From Planctellipticum sp942493135 (GTDB lineage Bacteria > Planctomycetota > Planctomycetia > Planctomycetales > Planctomycetaceae): 64,000 nt of DNA. A program made the translations under genes and the position numbers. The notes below the pieces were generated by a model. It worked only from the letters and a program-made list of their open reading frames with translations, was not told the DNA's origin and made no database searches. This document shows, in pieces, positions 44,446 through 52,420 of this stretch (position 1 is the first letter of the stretch; the number at the start of each line of letters is the position of its first letter). The stretch is taken from the NCBI GenBank assembly GCA_942493135.1, contig OW818684.1, forward strand, positions 4,154,001 to 4,218,000, written 5' to 3'.

Positions 44446-45840
44446 CTATGCCGCGCCTTCTTCGTCCTGAATATAACCCCGCTCGCGGAAGGTCAACGCG
44501 AGCGGAATGAACGCCACCGCCGCAATCAGCATTAGCCCGGTGAAGAACCAGTAATACTGCGCACCAGGCAGCCGGCTCTCGCCGCTGGGATCCTGAATCA
44601 CGTAATTCACGAGCGAAGTCAGCGCATTGCCGCCCGAGACCGACAGCAGATACAGCGCCATGATCAGCGACTTCATCTTGTTCGGTGCCTGCGTGTAGGA
44701 AAACTCCAGGCAGGTGATCGAGACCATCACCTCTGCCGCCGTCAGAACCACGTACGCCCAGACCTGCCACTGCACGTGGGGCGTCTGGCCCCGGTCGATC
44801 AGCAGTTGCGCATAACCGCTGATGCCAAACGCCGCCGCCGTCAGAAACAGACCAATCGCGACCTTGCGCAGCGACGTCAGACGGAAGCACTTGCCCAGCA
44901 GCGGATAAATCACGTATGAAAAGATCGGAATGTAAATCAGGATCAGAATTGGATTGATCGCCTGCAGTTGCGATGACAGGACTTCCTGTCCCTCGAATGC
45001 GACAAAAGGAAATCCAGACGTCAGCGCCGGCCACAAGATTGTCCGGTCCATCTGGTCAGCCTGAATGACCCAGGCCGAAGCGGTCTGGTCATACAGCGCC
45101 CAGAAGATCGCGACGAACAGATACAGCGGAATCAGTCGCCCGATCGCATCCAGCCCCTCGTAGCTGAAGGACTCGCGAAAGAACTGCCGGCCGCCGGGAG
45201 GCACGTGGACGAACTTGTTGCGTCCCAGCCAGAATACAAACGTGGCGAGTCCCATCAGCAGCCCGGGAATCCCGAACGCCCAGTGCGGACCATAATGCTG
45301 CAGCACCCACGGCGTCAGCAGCGTCGAGATGAACGACCCGAAATTGATCGAGAAGTAGAACCAGCCAAAAACCCGGCCGAGCAGATGCCGGTTCTTCGCG
45401 CCGAACTGATCGCCCACATGCGCGGAAACACACGGCTTGATCCCCCCGGCTCCAATGGCGATCAGGATTAATCCCAGGAACAGCCCTTCCCGGGCCGGAA
45501 CGACGGCCAGCGCCAGATGACCCGCGCAATAGACGAGCGAAAGCCAGAAGATCGTCCGGTACTTGCCCCACAGCCAGTCCGACAGAATGGCGCCGAGAAC
45601 GGGAAAGAAATACGCAGACGCGACGAACAGATGGACGTACGTCTTCGCTTCCTCGCCGGTCATCGGCTGCGACTTGCCGACCCAGTCCACCAGATACTTG
45701 GTCATGTAGACCGTCAGGATCGCCTTCATGCCGTAGAAGCTGAACCGCTCGGCGGCCTCGTTCCCGACAATGTACGGAACCCCCGGCGGCATGGTCGTGA
45801 GCGGCTGCGGGGCGGTCAAGTACCGGGCGGTCGTAGTCAT
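44446..45840 (-). CDS. POT/PTR2-family proton-coupled peptide transporter
   Basis: 464 residues, twelve or so transmembrane helices (MFS fold). The hallmark ExxERFxYYG-type motif is GNEAAERFSFYGMKAIL (26-42), including the Glu and Arg that couple protons. The second PTR2 signature follows near residues 150-180 (GRVFGWFYFSINFGSFISTLLTPW). POT carriers import di- and tripeptides. ATG 45840, with AGGTT six bases upstream. Stands alone on the minus strand. Some POT-fold proteins carry nitrate or other solutes, so the substrate remains inferred. Confidence 0.9.
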   Translation of the reverse strand: MTTTARYLTAPQPLTTMPPGVPYIVGNEAAERFSFYGMKAILTVYMTKYLVDWVGKSQPMTGEEAKTYVHLFVASAYFFPVLGAILSDWLWGKYRTIFWLSLVYCAGHLALAVVPAREGLFLGLILIAIGAGGIKPCVSAHVGDQFGAKNRHLLGRVFGWFYFSINFGSFISTLLTPWVLQHYGPHWAFGIPGLLMGLATFVFWLGRNKFVHVPPGGRQFFRESFSYEGLDAIGRLIPLYLFVAIFWALYDQTASAWVIQADQMDRTILWPALTSGFPFVAFEGQEVLSSQLQAINPILILIYIPIFSYVIYPLLGKCFRLTSLRKVAIGLFLTAAAFGISGYAQLLIDRGQTPHVQWQVWAYVVLTAAEVMVSITCLEFSYTQAPNKMKSLIMALYLLSVSGGNALTSLVNYVIQDPSGESRLPGAQYYWFFTGLMLIAAVAFIPLALTFRERGYIQDEEGAA

Positions 45841-45973
45841 GGAACCTCATTTGCAGCAGGAGGCTGGGGGCCGAACCGTGACAGGATAGTAGGCGGGACA
45901 ACTTGTAGCGAGTCGCATCTGACAACCAGTCGTAGGGCGGGCTCCCGCCTGCCGAAATGTGCTCCCCCAGCTC

Positions 45974-46744
45974 TTACAACGTCCGCGGCTGCGCCTCCGG
46001 CGACAACGCCAACGAAAAGACATTCGCCAGATCAAATCCCAGCAGCTCCCACGCTGCGGGAAACGGCGCCTGCAGGTGCAGCCGGTCGTAACGCACCGGG
46101 TGGCTCAGGTGCAACTGGCCCGCATGCAGCGCGATCATCGACGCCTGCGCGTCATACTCGCTCACGCCGGGGAACGGTTCCCGAGCCCCGTACTGCATGT
46201 CGCCCACAATCGGCCAGCCCCGGCTGGCGAACTGGACCCGGATCTGGTGCATCCGGCCGGTGATCAGCTCCACCTCCACCAGCGCCCGTCCATCCACGAC
46301 CTGCAGCGTCCGGTAGCGAAGTTCAGCCAGCTTCGCGCCGGGAGTATGCGGGACGACGACCTGCACGTGAGCCGCCTCCGCATCTTTCAACAGCCAGTCC
46401 TGAAATGTGTCCGCCGGTCGATCCGGCACGACCTCGGTCACGCCGTAATAGAACTTCCGGACCTGCCGCTCGCGAAACTGTTCCGCGAGCCGGGCCGCGG
46501 CTTTGGAGTTCTTCGCCAGCACGACGATCCCGGAAACCGGACGGTCGAGGCGGTGCGGCACTCCCAGGTAGACATTGCCAGGCTTCTGGTACTTCTCCCG
46601 CAAGTAGTCCTTGACGAGCCATTCCAGCGCGGGCAGTTTATGCGGCACTCCCTGCGTCAACAGCCCGGCGGACTTGTTGACCGCCAGCAGCGGGCCATCT
46701 TCGAGCAGCAGTTCCCAGAGGGGAGCGGGGGAAGGCGTTTCCAT
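45974..46744 (-). CDS. RluA/RluD-family pseudouridine synthase
   Basis: 256 residues. The catalytic motif HRLDRPVSG (64-72, nucleophilic Asp67) and the downstream TGRMHQIRVQFASRGWPIVGD segment identify the RluA superfamily, which isomerises uridine in rRNA or tRNA. No N-terminal S4 domain is present, so it resembles the shorter RluA/TruC-type members. ATG 46744 was selected since the N-terminal extension in the longer frame (to 46858) is not conserved-looking. Exact RNA target unknown. Divergent from the amidohydrolase at 46886. Confidence 0.9.
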   Translation of the reverse strand: METPSPAPLWELLLEDGPLLAVNKSAGLLTQGVPHKLPALEWLVKDYLREKYQKPGNVYLGVPHRLDRPVSGIVVLAKNSKAAARLAEQFRERQVRKFYYGVTEVVPDRPADTFQDWLLKDAEAAHVQVVVPHTPGAKLAELRYRTLQVVDGRALVEVELITGRMHQIRVQFASRGWPIVGDMQYGAREPFPGVSEYDAQASMIALHAGQLHLSHPVRYDRLHLQAPFPAAWELLGFDLANVFSLALSPEAQPRTL

Positions 46745-46885
46745 AAGTCCGGCCACTATCGCATCGAATCCGCCGCCGGGAAAGGGTGCCCGACCGGCGG
46801 AAATTGTCCGCGACTTTTGAATCGAAACTCGCCAAGCTGTCCGCACCCGATCCGCCAATCACCCCACGCGCCGAGAGGAACCTCC

Positions 46886-47851
46886 ATGAGCCTTCTGTCC
46901 CGCCGTTCGTTCCTGCAGCAGTCCGCCATCGCCGCTCTGGCCGCCGCCGCGTCCCCGTCCGCCTTCGCCGCCGAGGACCCGTCGCTGATTGTCGATACTC
47001 ACCAGCACCTGTGGAACCTCGACAACCTGAAGCTCCCGTGGCTGGCCGGGGCGCCGGAGATTCTCCGGCACACGTATGGACCGACAGAGTACGCCGTGGC
47101 GACAAAGGGCCTCCGCATGCGGGCTATCTACATGGAAGTCGACGTCGACACGGCGATGCACGACCGGGAAGCGGACTACGTCATCGGACTGTGCAAATCC
47201 GGGAAAGTCCCGACCGAAGCCGCAGTCCTCGGCGGCCGGCCGGCCTCCCCCGAATTCGGGGCCTATCTCGACCGCCATCGCGAAGGGGGCTACCTGAAGG
47301 GAGTCCGTCAGGTGCTGCACGGCGGCGAAACGCCCCGCGGGACATGCCTGAAGGACGAATTCGTCGCCGGCGTCCGGCTGCTGGGGAAAAAGGGGCTCAA
47401 GTTTGACCTCTGCCTGCGGCCGACGGAGCTGGCGGACGGCCTCAAGCTGACGGAGCTCTGCCCCGACACGCAGTTTGTCCTCGATCACTGCGGCAACGCC
47501 GATGTCGTGGCGTTCTCCGGCGGCAAGCGAAGCCACGAACCCGACCAGTGGAAGAAGGACATCGACGCCCTGTCGAAGCGGCCGAACCTGATCTGCAAGA
47601 TTTCCGGAATCGTGGCCCGCGCTCCAGAGGGCTGGAAACCGGCCGACCTGGCCCCCATCGTCAACCACTGTCTCGACGCCTTCGGTCCGGACCGCGTGGT
47701 GTTCGGTGGCGACTGGCCCGTCTGCCTGCTGGGCAGCCCGCTGCAGGGCTGGATCTCCGCCCTGGCGGAAATCATCGCAAAACGCCCCCAGGTCGAACGA
47801 GAAAAGCTCTGGTCCGGAAACGCCATCAGGCACTATGGACTGAAGACATAG
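46886..47851 (+). CDS. Tat-exported amidohydrolase (Amidohydro_2 TIM barrel)
   Basis: 321 residues with a twin-arginine-like signal (LSRRSFLQQSA, then a hydrophobic Ala-rich stretch). The body is an amidohydrolase-2 TIM barrel: VDTHQHLWNL (metal-binding His39 and His41), DHCGNAD, KISGIV, RVVFGGDWPVCLL (active-site Asp) and the ending AIRHYGL. Relatives hydrolyse lactones such as fuconolactone or 2-pyrone-4,6-dicarboxylate. ATG 46886 with GAGAGGA upstream. The substrate is unknown; the lactonase-like SMP-30 protein at 4465 may act on similar compounds, but that is only an association by family. Confidence 0.87.
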   Translation: MSLLSRRSFLQQSAIAALAAAASPSAFAAEDPSLIVDTHQHLWNLDNLKLPWLAGAPEILRHTYGPTEYAVATKGLRMRAIYMEVDVDTAMHDREADYVIGLCKSGKVPTEAAVLGGRPASPEFGAYLDRHREGGYLKGVRQVLHGGETPRGTCLKDEFVAGVRLLGKKGLKFDLCLRPTELADGLKLTELCPDTQFVLDHCGNADVVAFSGGKRSHEPDQWKKDIDALSKRPNLICKISGIVARAPEGWKPADLAPIVNHCLDAFGPDRVVFGGDWPVCLLGSPLQGWISALAEIIAKRPQVEREKLWSGNAIRHYGLKT

Positions 47852-47861
47852 ACAAAATGTT

Positions 47862-47889
47862 GAATGTCGAAGGCGGAATGTCGAAAGGG
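47862..47889. repeat. Heptamer tandem repeat after the amidohydrolase stop
   Basis: Units GAATGTC (47862 and 47876), GAAGGCG (47869) and GAAAGGG (47883). It starts ten bases after the amidohydrolase stop and is related to the array at 22704-22738. Confidence 0.7.
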
Positions 47890-47928
47890 AGGACGTTCGG
47901 ATTGAACTCAAACGCACCACCAGTTTCT

Positions 47929-47963
47929 GTTTGAGACTTGGTGTTTGGCGTTTGAGATTTCTC
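47929..47963. repeat. Heptamer tandem repeat at the CysQ-like gene end
   Basis: Units GTTTGAG (47929 and 47950), ACTTGGT (47936), GTTTGGC (47943) and ATTTCTC (47957). It stops four bases short of the stop codon of the minus-strand phosphatase gene at 47968. A short inverted relative (CTCAAACGC) lies at 47908-47916. Confidence 0.7.
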
Positions 47964-47967
47964 AGTT

Positions 47968-48981
47968 CTACGCGACTCCCGCCTCCTTCACCGCCGCCAA
48001 AATCGCCTCGTGCAACACGCCGTTCGTGACGATCACGCCCCTGTTGGCCTTGAGCTGCCGACCGTGCGTGAAGTCGAGGGGCAGGCCGGCGACGTCCGTC
48101 ACTCGTCCGCCCGCTTCTTCGACCACCAGCACGCCCCCGGCGTGATCCCAGATCTGCTCGGAATAGTCCGCGCGGGTCGGCAGTCGCAGGTAGGCGTCGG
48201 CTTCACCACGGGCGACCTCGCCGTATTTCGCCTGGCTGTCCATCCGGACCGGCGGTGCCGTCAGGCCCAGCGTGCGGGCGATCTCGGCCGAGGTGTCGTG
48301 GGCGCTGTGTCCCGACTCGACCGATTCGCAGAATCGGGCGAGAGCCGGATCTGCAGTTCTGGAAACATGAATCTGAACCGGGTCGCCGGGACCATCGAGC
48401 GACTGCAGCCAGGCCCCCTTGCCGCGGACCGCATAAAACAGTGATCCTCCTTCTGCACCGGGGGCTGGCGGCAGATTCGGACAGCCCAGCACGCCGATCT
48501 CGATCTGCCCCTCCAGAATCAGGGCCAGCGAGATCGCATACTGTTCGCCGCGGAGAAATCCCTTCGTCCCGTCGATCGGGTCGAGCGTCCAGAAACGGTG
48601 CGAGTAGTCGGCCGCTCCTCCCAGATCGATCCAGCGGCAGATCTCGTCTTTGGAGGCCTGGACGCACTCCCGGCAAATTTCGTCGTGGATGCGATGCAGA
48701 AACGGCGCGTTCTCTTCCGTCTGCAGTGTCGACGAGTCCTCCTCGGCGATGATCGGATCGTGCGGAAACGACTGGCCGATCACCCGGCAGACGACCGCCT
48801 GGCTGCCAAAGTCCGCCACCGTCACCGGACTGCGATCCTTCTTCGCCAAGGACTCCGGCGTAATTCCGGACTGCACCGAACGGCAGATCCGGGCGGCGTC
48901 GCGCACCGCGGCAATCGCCACTTCCAGTTCACTCTTGCCAGTTACAACAGGCAGCGGGGAAACAGTCACAGCAATTCTCAT
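47968..48981 (-). CDS. Inositol-monophosphatase-family 3'(2'),5'-bisphosphate nucleotidase (CysQ/Hal2-like)
   Basis: 337 residues. The metal-dependent phosphatase motifs are all present: AEEDSS (79-84), WTLDPIDGTKGF (131-142) and WDHAGGVLVVEEAGG near residue 283. SPVTVADF (51-58) and the length fit 3'-phosphoadenosine-5'-phosphate phosphatases of the Hal2/SAL1 type better than plain inositol monophosphatase. It would remove the 3'-phosphate from PAP formed in sulfate metabolism. ATG 48981. Stands between two heptamer-bearing gaps. Inositol-1-phosphatase is the alternative. Confidence 0.88.
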   Translation of the reverse strand: MRIAVTVSPLPVVTGKSELEVAIAAVRDAARICRSVQSGITPESLAKKDRSPVTVADFGSQAVVCRVIGQSFPHDPIIAEEDSSTLQTEENAPFLHRIHDEICRECVQASKDEICRWIDLGGAADYSHRFWTLDPIDGTKGFLRGEQYAISLALILEGQIEIGVLGCPNLPPAPGAEGGSLFYAVRGKGAWLQSLDGPGDPVQIHVSRTADPALARFCESVESGHSAHDTSAEIARTLGLTAPPVRMDSQAKYGEVARGEADAYLRLPTRADYSEQIWDHAGGVLVVEEAGGRVTDVAGLPLDFTHGRQLKANRGVIVTNGVLHEAILAAVKEAGVA

Positions 48982-49158
48982 TCTGGCGACAGGATTGATT
49001 CAGAATTCAGCGACGGCGACTCGCGCCGTCCGACAGCCTGGATGATGATATCACACCCCGCCAGTCCCTGACGAGCCGGCCCCGGAGCCGGGAACTTGCC
49101 GGCAATTTCTGGTACACATGCTGAAAGTAGCCGTTTTTTGTAGCCAGTCGCGTCGCGT

Positions 49159-49192
49159 GGCCGGGGCAGGAGCGTCTTCGCGATGCCCCGGC
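49159..49192. repeat. 34-bp palindromic intergenic element, copy 2
   Basis: Same element as 19751-19784 with four differences. Here the ends are perfect inverted repeats: GCCGGGGCA (49160-49168) and TGCCCCGGC (49184-49192), around GGAGCGTCTTCGCGA. It lies about 90 bases upstream of a glycosyltransferase gene. Confidence 0.65.
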
Positions 49193-49242
49193 AATCAACG
49201 CACCGGGGCTTCCCTTTGGTCCTGCCCGACGCCAACTTAGAA

Positions 49243-49263
49243 GTCGCCACCAGTCACCACTGG
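49243..49263. repeat. Short heptamer array upstream of the Dpm1-like gene
   Basis: Three 7-base units (GTCGCCA, CCAGTCA, CCACTGG) that resemble the CCACC-type array at 12237-12271. Weak on its own. Confidence 0.4.
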
Positions 49264-49284
49264 TTGCGAAAGGGCGACATCTCC

Positions 49285-50244
49285 ATGCAGTTGTCGATCA
49301 TCATCCCCGTCCTGAACGAGGCCGAGAGCCTGCGGGAACTGCACGCCCAGATTCGCCAGGTCACATCAACCGCCAACCTCGACGTCGAGATCATTTTCGT
49401 CGACGACGGTTCGCGCGACGAGTCCTGGGCGATTATCGCGGGGCTTTCCTCCGCCGACCCGAACGTCCGTGGCATCCGCTTTCGGCGGAACTTCGGCAAG
49501 GCGGCGGCGCTGACGGCGGGGTTCAAAATCGCCCGCGGCGACCTGATCATGACCCTCGACGCCGACCTGCAGGACGATCCCGCCGAGATCCCGCATTTTC
49601 TCGAACGGCTCGGCACGAAATTCGACGTCATCAATGGCTGGAAGGAACGCCGGCTCGACCCCTGGCACAAGGTCTATCCGAGCAAAGTCTTCAACTGGCT
49701 GGTCGGCCGACTGACCGGGCTCTCCCTGCACGATCACAACTGCGGCATCAAGCTCTTTCGGGCGCAGGTGGCTCGCGAGATCCGCCTGTACGGCGAGCTA
49801 CACCGCTTCATCCCCGTTCTGGCGCACGCCCGCGGGTTCCGCGTTACCGAACTGGCGGTCCACCACCGGCCGCGCCAGTTCGGCCATTCCAAGTACGGTT
49901 TCCGCCGCTTCACGCGGGGGTTTCTCGACCTGCTGACCGTGGCCTTCCTGATCTCGTATCGCCAGCGGCCTCAGCATATGCTGGGCGCCATCGGCCTGGC
50001 GTTCTTCGGCACCGGCTGCCTGGGGCTGACCTATCTGGCGTTCGTCTGGATCATGATGAACGTCTTCGGACTCGTCACGCCCGCCCCGATCGGCGGTCGA
50101 CCTCTGCTGGCTTATTCCATCGCGGCGACATTGTTGGGCGGTCAGGCGATTTCGCTGGGACTCCTTGCGGAACTCGTGGTCCACTACGCCAGCCGGGACA
50201 GCGACGCCTACAGCATCGCGGAAACAACCGCCCCTCCCGTATAA
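49285..50244 (+). CDS. Dpm1/GtrB-like polyprenyl-phosphate glycosyltransferase (GT2)
   Basis: 319 residues: a GT-A domain plus two C-terminal transmembrane helices (about 235-262 and 275-300). Motifs are IIIPVLNEAESL (5-16), DDGSRD (40-45), RRNFGKAAALTAGF, DADLQDDP (92-99) and the C-terminal QFGHSKYGFRRFTRGFLDLL typical of dolichol/undecaprenyl-phosphate glucosyl- or mannosyltransferases. It would charge a membrane lipid carrier with a sugar for later surface glycosylation. ATG 49285 follows a GGGCGAC sequence; the upstream frame to 49183 includes repeat DNA. Collinear with the next gene 40 bases downstream. Confidence 0.9.
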   Translation: MQLSIIIPVLNEAESLRELHAQIRQVTSTANLDVEIIFVDDGSRDESWAIIAGLSSADPNVRGIRFRRNFGKAAALTAGFKIARGDLIMTLDADLQDDPAEIPHFLERLGTKFDVINGWKERRLDPWHKVYPSKVFNWLVGRLTGLSLHDHNCGIKLFRAQVAREIRLYGELHRFIPVLAHARGFRVTELAVHHRPRQFGHSKYGFRRFTRGFLDLLTVAFLISYRQRPQHMLGAIGLAFFGTGCLGLTYLAFVWIMMNVFGLVTPAPIGGRPLLAYSIAATLLGGQAISLGLLAELVVHYASRDSDAYSIAETTAPPV

Positions 50245-50284
50245 CCAATGACCGATCGGTCCCCGCTTCACGGAGCACGCTTCC

Positions 50285-51166
50285 ATGACTTCTCCCACAT
50301 TCTCCCGTCGCGGCGTGTTGCAGGCGGCGGCTGGCGTCGCGGCCTCAACTCTTTTGACGGGCGCTGCGCAGTCCGCGCCTCCGAAGCTCAACGGGCGCAT
50401 TCGCCACTCGGTGGTCAACTGGTGCTTCAACAGCCATTGGAAAGACGTCGACGACTATTGCCGCGTCGTGAAGGGGCTCGGTTGCGAGAGCCTGGAGCTG
50501 ATCGACCCCATGCACTGGCCGACGCTGAAAAAGCATGGTCTGACCTGCGCCATCGCCGGCAGCCACGGCTTCGTGAAGGGGCTCAACAACCCCAAATATC
50601 AGGACGAATGCTCCGCAAAGATCCGCTCACGCATCGATGAGGCGGCGGACTTCGGCTGCCCGAGCGTCATCACCTTCACCGGCATGGCGGAGGACATTTC
50701 CGCCGACGTCGGCGCCGACAACTGCGTGGCCGCCTTGAAGGCGTTGGCAGGGCATGCCGAGGCCAAAGGGGTCACCATCTGCCTGGAGATGCTCAACACG
50801 CGGGCTTCAGATCACCCGATGAAAGGGCACCCGGGCTACCAGGGGAATCACACCGACTACTGCGTGGAGATTCTCAAGCGAGTCGGCTCGCCGCGGGTCA
50901 AGCTGCTGTTCGACGTCTACCACGTCCAGATCATGGACGGCGACGTTATCCGGCGGATCCGCGAGCACAAGGACTTTATCGGTCACGTCCACACGGCGGG
51001 CAATCCCGGCCGGGGAGAGCTCGATACAAAACAGGAAATCTACTACCCGCCGATCATGCAGGCGCTGCTCGACGCGGGCTACACGGGTTTCGTCGGGCAC
51101 GAATTTATCCCCACGCGCGACCCGCTCGCGGGCCTGCAGGAAGCCATCGCCGCCTGCGACGTCTGA
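50285..51166 (+). CDS. Exported xylose-isomerase-like TIM barrel protein (hydroxypyruvate isomerase type)
   Basis: 293 residues with a Tat-like N-terminus (SRRGVLQAAAGVAASTLL). The body is an AP-endonuclease-2/xylose-isomerase barrel: HSVVNWCFNSHW, LELIDPMHW, CLEMLNTRASDHPMKG (metal-binding Glu), KLLFDVYHVQIMDGD (Asp/His), GHVHTAGNPGRGELD and FVGHEFIP. These match the hydroxypyruvate-isomerase branch and retain the catalytic Glu pair. The unusual point is export of an isomerase-like enzyme, which is common in planctomycetes. ATG 50285. Followed by a strong hairpin. Confidence 0.87.
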   Translation: MTSPTFSRRGVLQAAAGVAASTLLTGAAQSAPPKLNGRIRHSVVNWCFNSHWKDVDDYCRVVKGLGCESLELIDPMHWPTLKKHGLTCAIAGSHGFVKGLNNPKYQDECSAKIRSRIDEAADFGCPSVITFTGMAEDISADVGADNCVAALKALAGHAEAKGVTICLEMLNTRASDHPMKGHPGYQGNHTDYCVEILKRVGSPRVKLLFDVYHVQIMDGDVIRRIREHKDFIGHVHTAGNPGRGELDTKQEIYYPPIMQALLDAGYTGFVGHEFIPTRDPLAGLQEAIAACDV

Positions 51167-51191
51167 ACGGAATCGGCGGCTCGGAAAAACC

Positions 51192-51234
51192 GATCGCCGT
51201 CGCCACTCAGAGGGGATGAGTGACGACGGCGATC
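51192..51234 (+). terminator. Long hairpin after the TIM barrel gene
   Basis: Arms GATCGCCGTCGCCACTCA (51192-51209) and TGAGTGACGACGGCGATC (51217-51234) pair with one mismatch; the loop is seven bases. It begins 26 bases after the stop of the TIM barrel gene. No T-run follows. Confidence 0.6.
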
Positions 51235-51259
51235 ACGGAAAGCTGTCGTGGGAATTCTC

Positions 51260-51280
51260 GGCGGGGATCATCGCCCCGCC
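51260..51280. other. Second hairpin upstream of the CPBP protease gene
   Basis: Arms GGCGGGG (51260-51266) and CCCCGCC (51274-51280) with a seven-base loop. It lies between the long hairpin and the protease gene start at 51440. Confidence 0.4.
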
Positions 51281-51439
51281 AGTGACATCAATCGACACGG
51301 CGACCGCCGGAAATTCATCGACCCCCTCCAAATTCCACCAGGAACGGTCCGGCTGAGACTGACGCACGATCCCGGCAGACGGGTTGGCGATGGAATCGGG
51401 ACCGTAGCGGACGAACCAGCAACGGAGAATGTGCGGGGA

Positions 51440-52060
51440 ATGACGGCTGTCGACGAAGATCCCCGGCTGACGCGCGCCCGCTTTCTCAATCTGTCCGGGC
51501 TGTTCCAGACGGCGATGGTGCTGGTCGCGCTCGGATTGAGCTGGCTGCTGGACGTCGATCCGCTGGAACGACTCCTGCCTCGCTGGGATGCCCTCGGGCT
51601 AGCGTTCCTGGGCCTGGCGCCGCTGGCGCTCTTCTTCTACGTCTCGTTCCGCTTCCCGATCGGCGGTCTGATCCGGATCCGGGATTTCCTGCTCGAAACC
51701 CTCGGGCCGCTGCTGGTTTCGTGCAGTGCGCTCGATCTGCTGCTGCTGGCGGGGCTGGTCGGATTTTCGGAGGAGCTGCTCTTTCGCGGCGTGCTTCAAC
51801 CCTGGCTGGGCCAATGGGGATTCTGGTTCGGGCTGATCGGCTGCAGCGTGCTGTTTGGACTGGCGCACGCCATCACGCCGACCTACGCGATCGTCGCCGC
51901 ACTGGTCGGCCTGTATCTGGGAGGGCTGCTGGAGTTCTGCCAGCCTTCCAATCTGGCGGTCCCGATCCTGGTCCATTCGTTTTACGACTGGCTGGCGTTT
52001 CTCATCGTTCGACAATCCTGCGCGAAGCGGTCGACAGAGGCCCGCGATGGCGGGGATTGA
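51440..52060 (+). CDS. CPBP-family (CAAX/Abi) intramembrane metalloprotease
   Basis: 206 residues with about five hydrophobic helices. The CPBP signature is intact: EELLFRG (111-117, EExxxR), FGLAH (139-143) and HSFYDW (179-184), which together bind zinc and cut membrane or lipid-modified substrates. Bacterial members process prenylated proteins or bacteriocins, or act in stress responses; the target is unknown. Start ATG 51440 is preferred over 51248, which would add 64 non-membrane residues of repeat-like composition. Alone between two hairpins and the RND leader. Confidence 0.88.
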   Translation: MTAVDEDPRLTRARFLNLSGLFQTAMVLVALGLSWLLDVDPLERLLPRWDALGLAFLGLAPLALFFYVSFRFPIGGLIRIRDFLLETLGPLLVSCSALDLLLLAGLVGFSEELLFRGVLQPWLGQWGFWFGLIGCSVLFGLAHAITPTYAIVAALVGLYLGGLLEFCQPSNLAVPILVHSFYDWLAFLIVRQSCAKRSTEARDGGD

Positions 52061-52420
52061 GACCTGCCATGCAAACCCCTCAGATTACGCAGAATCCAGA
52101 AACCGAAGACTTCTTGCCCAAATTGTGAGCAAACCGCTATGATCCGGGACGCGGCCTGGCGGCAATGCTGCCTAAGCCGTTGTCCGGGCAAGACTTGCCG
52201 CAGCAATCCGGGTGGGATGCGAACCTGATCCGAACGGATGGATTGGGAGGAGCCGGTTCGCACCGGATTGAGACTGAGGGTGGTTTCGCCGATGAACCTG
52301 ATATCCGCCGCTTCGGAATCCCGGAGCCCTTTCCGCCTCACATCTCGCAACGGTTTCGACACTCGGCCGCAGGATGCGGTGTCCGGAGCGCGAAATTGTT
52401 TCGTCGGTCAGGGATGATGC
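52061..52420. other. Long leader region upstream of the RND transporter
   Basis: About 360 bases without a supported gene. A sigma-70-like promoter at 52114-52143 would give a leader of ~270 bases. It contains the near-palindrome GGCAAGACTTGCC (52187-52199) and several GC-rich inverted segments. A regulatory RNA element is possible; I cannot match it to a known riboswitch. Confidence 0.45.
52114..52143 (+). promoter_or_regulatory. Promoter candidate upstream of the RND gene
   Basis: -35 TTGCCC (52114-52119, two mismatches) and -10 TATGAT (52138-52143, one mismatch) with 18-base spacing. The RND start is at 52421. Confidence 0.42.

Noticed and set aside
52226..52300. Possible tRNA-like T-arm (GGTTCGCACC) in the RND leader
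   Set aside because: No acceptor or anticodon arm can be drawn around it.
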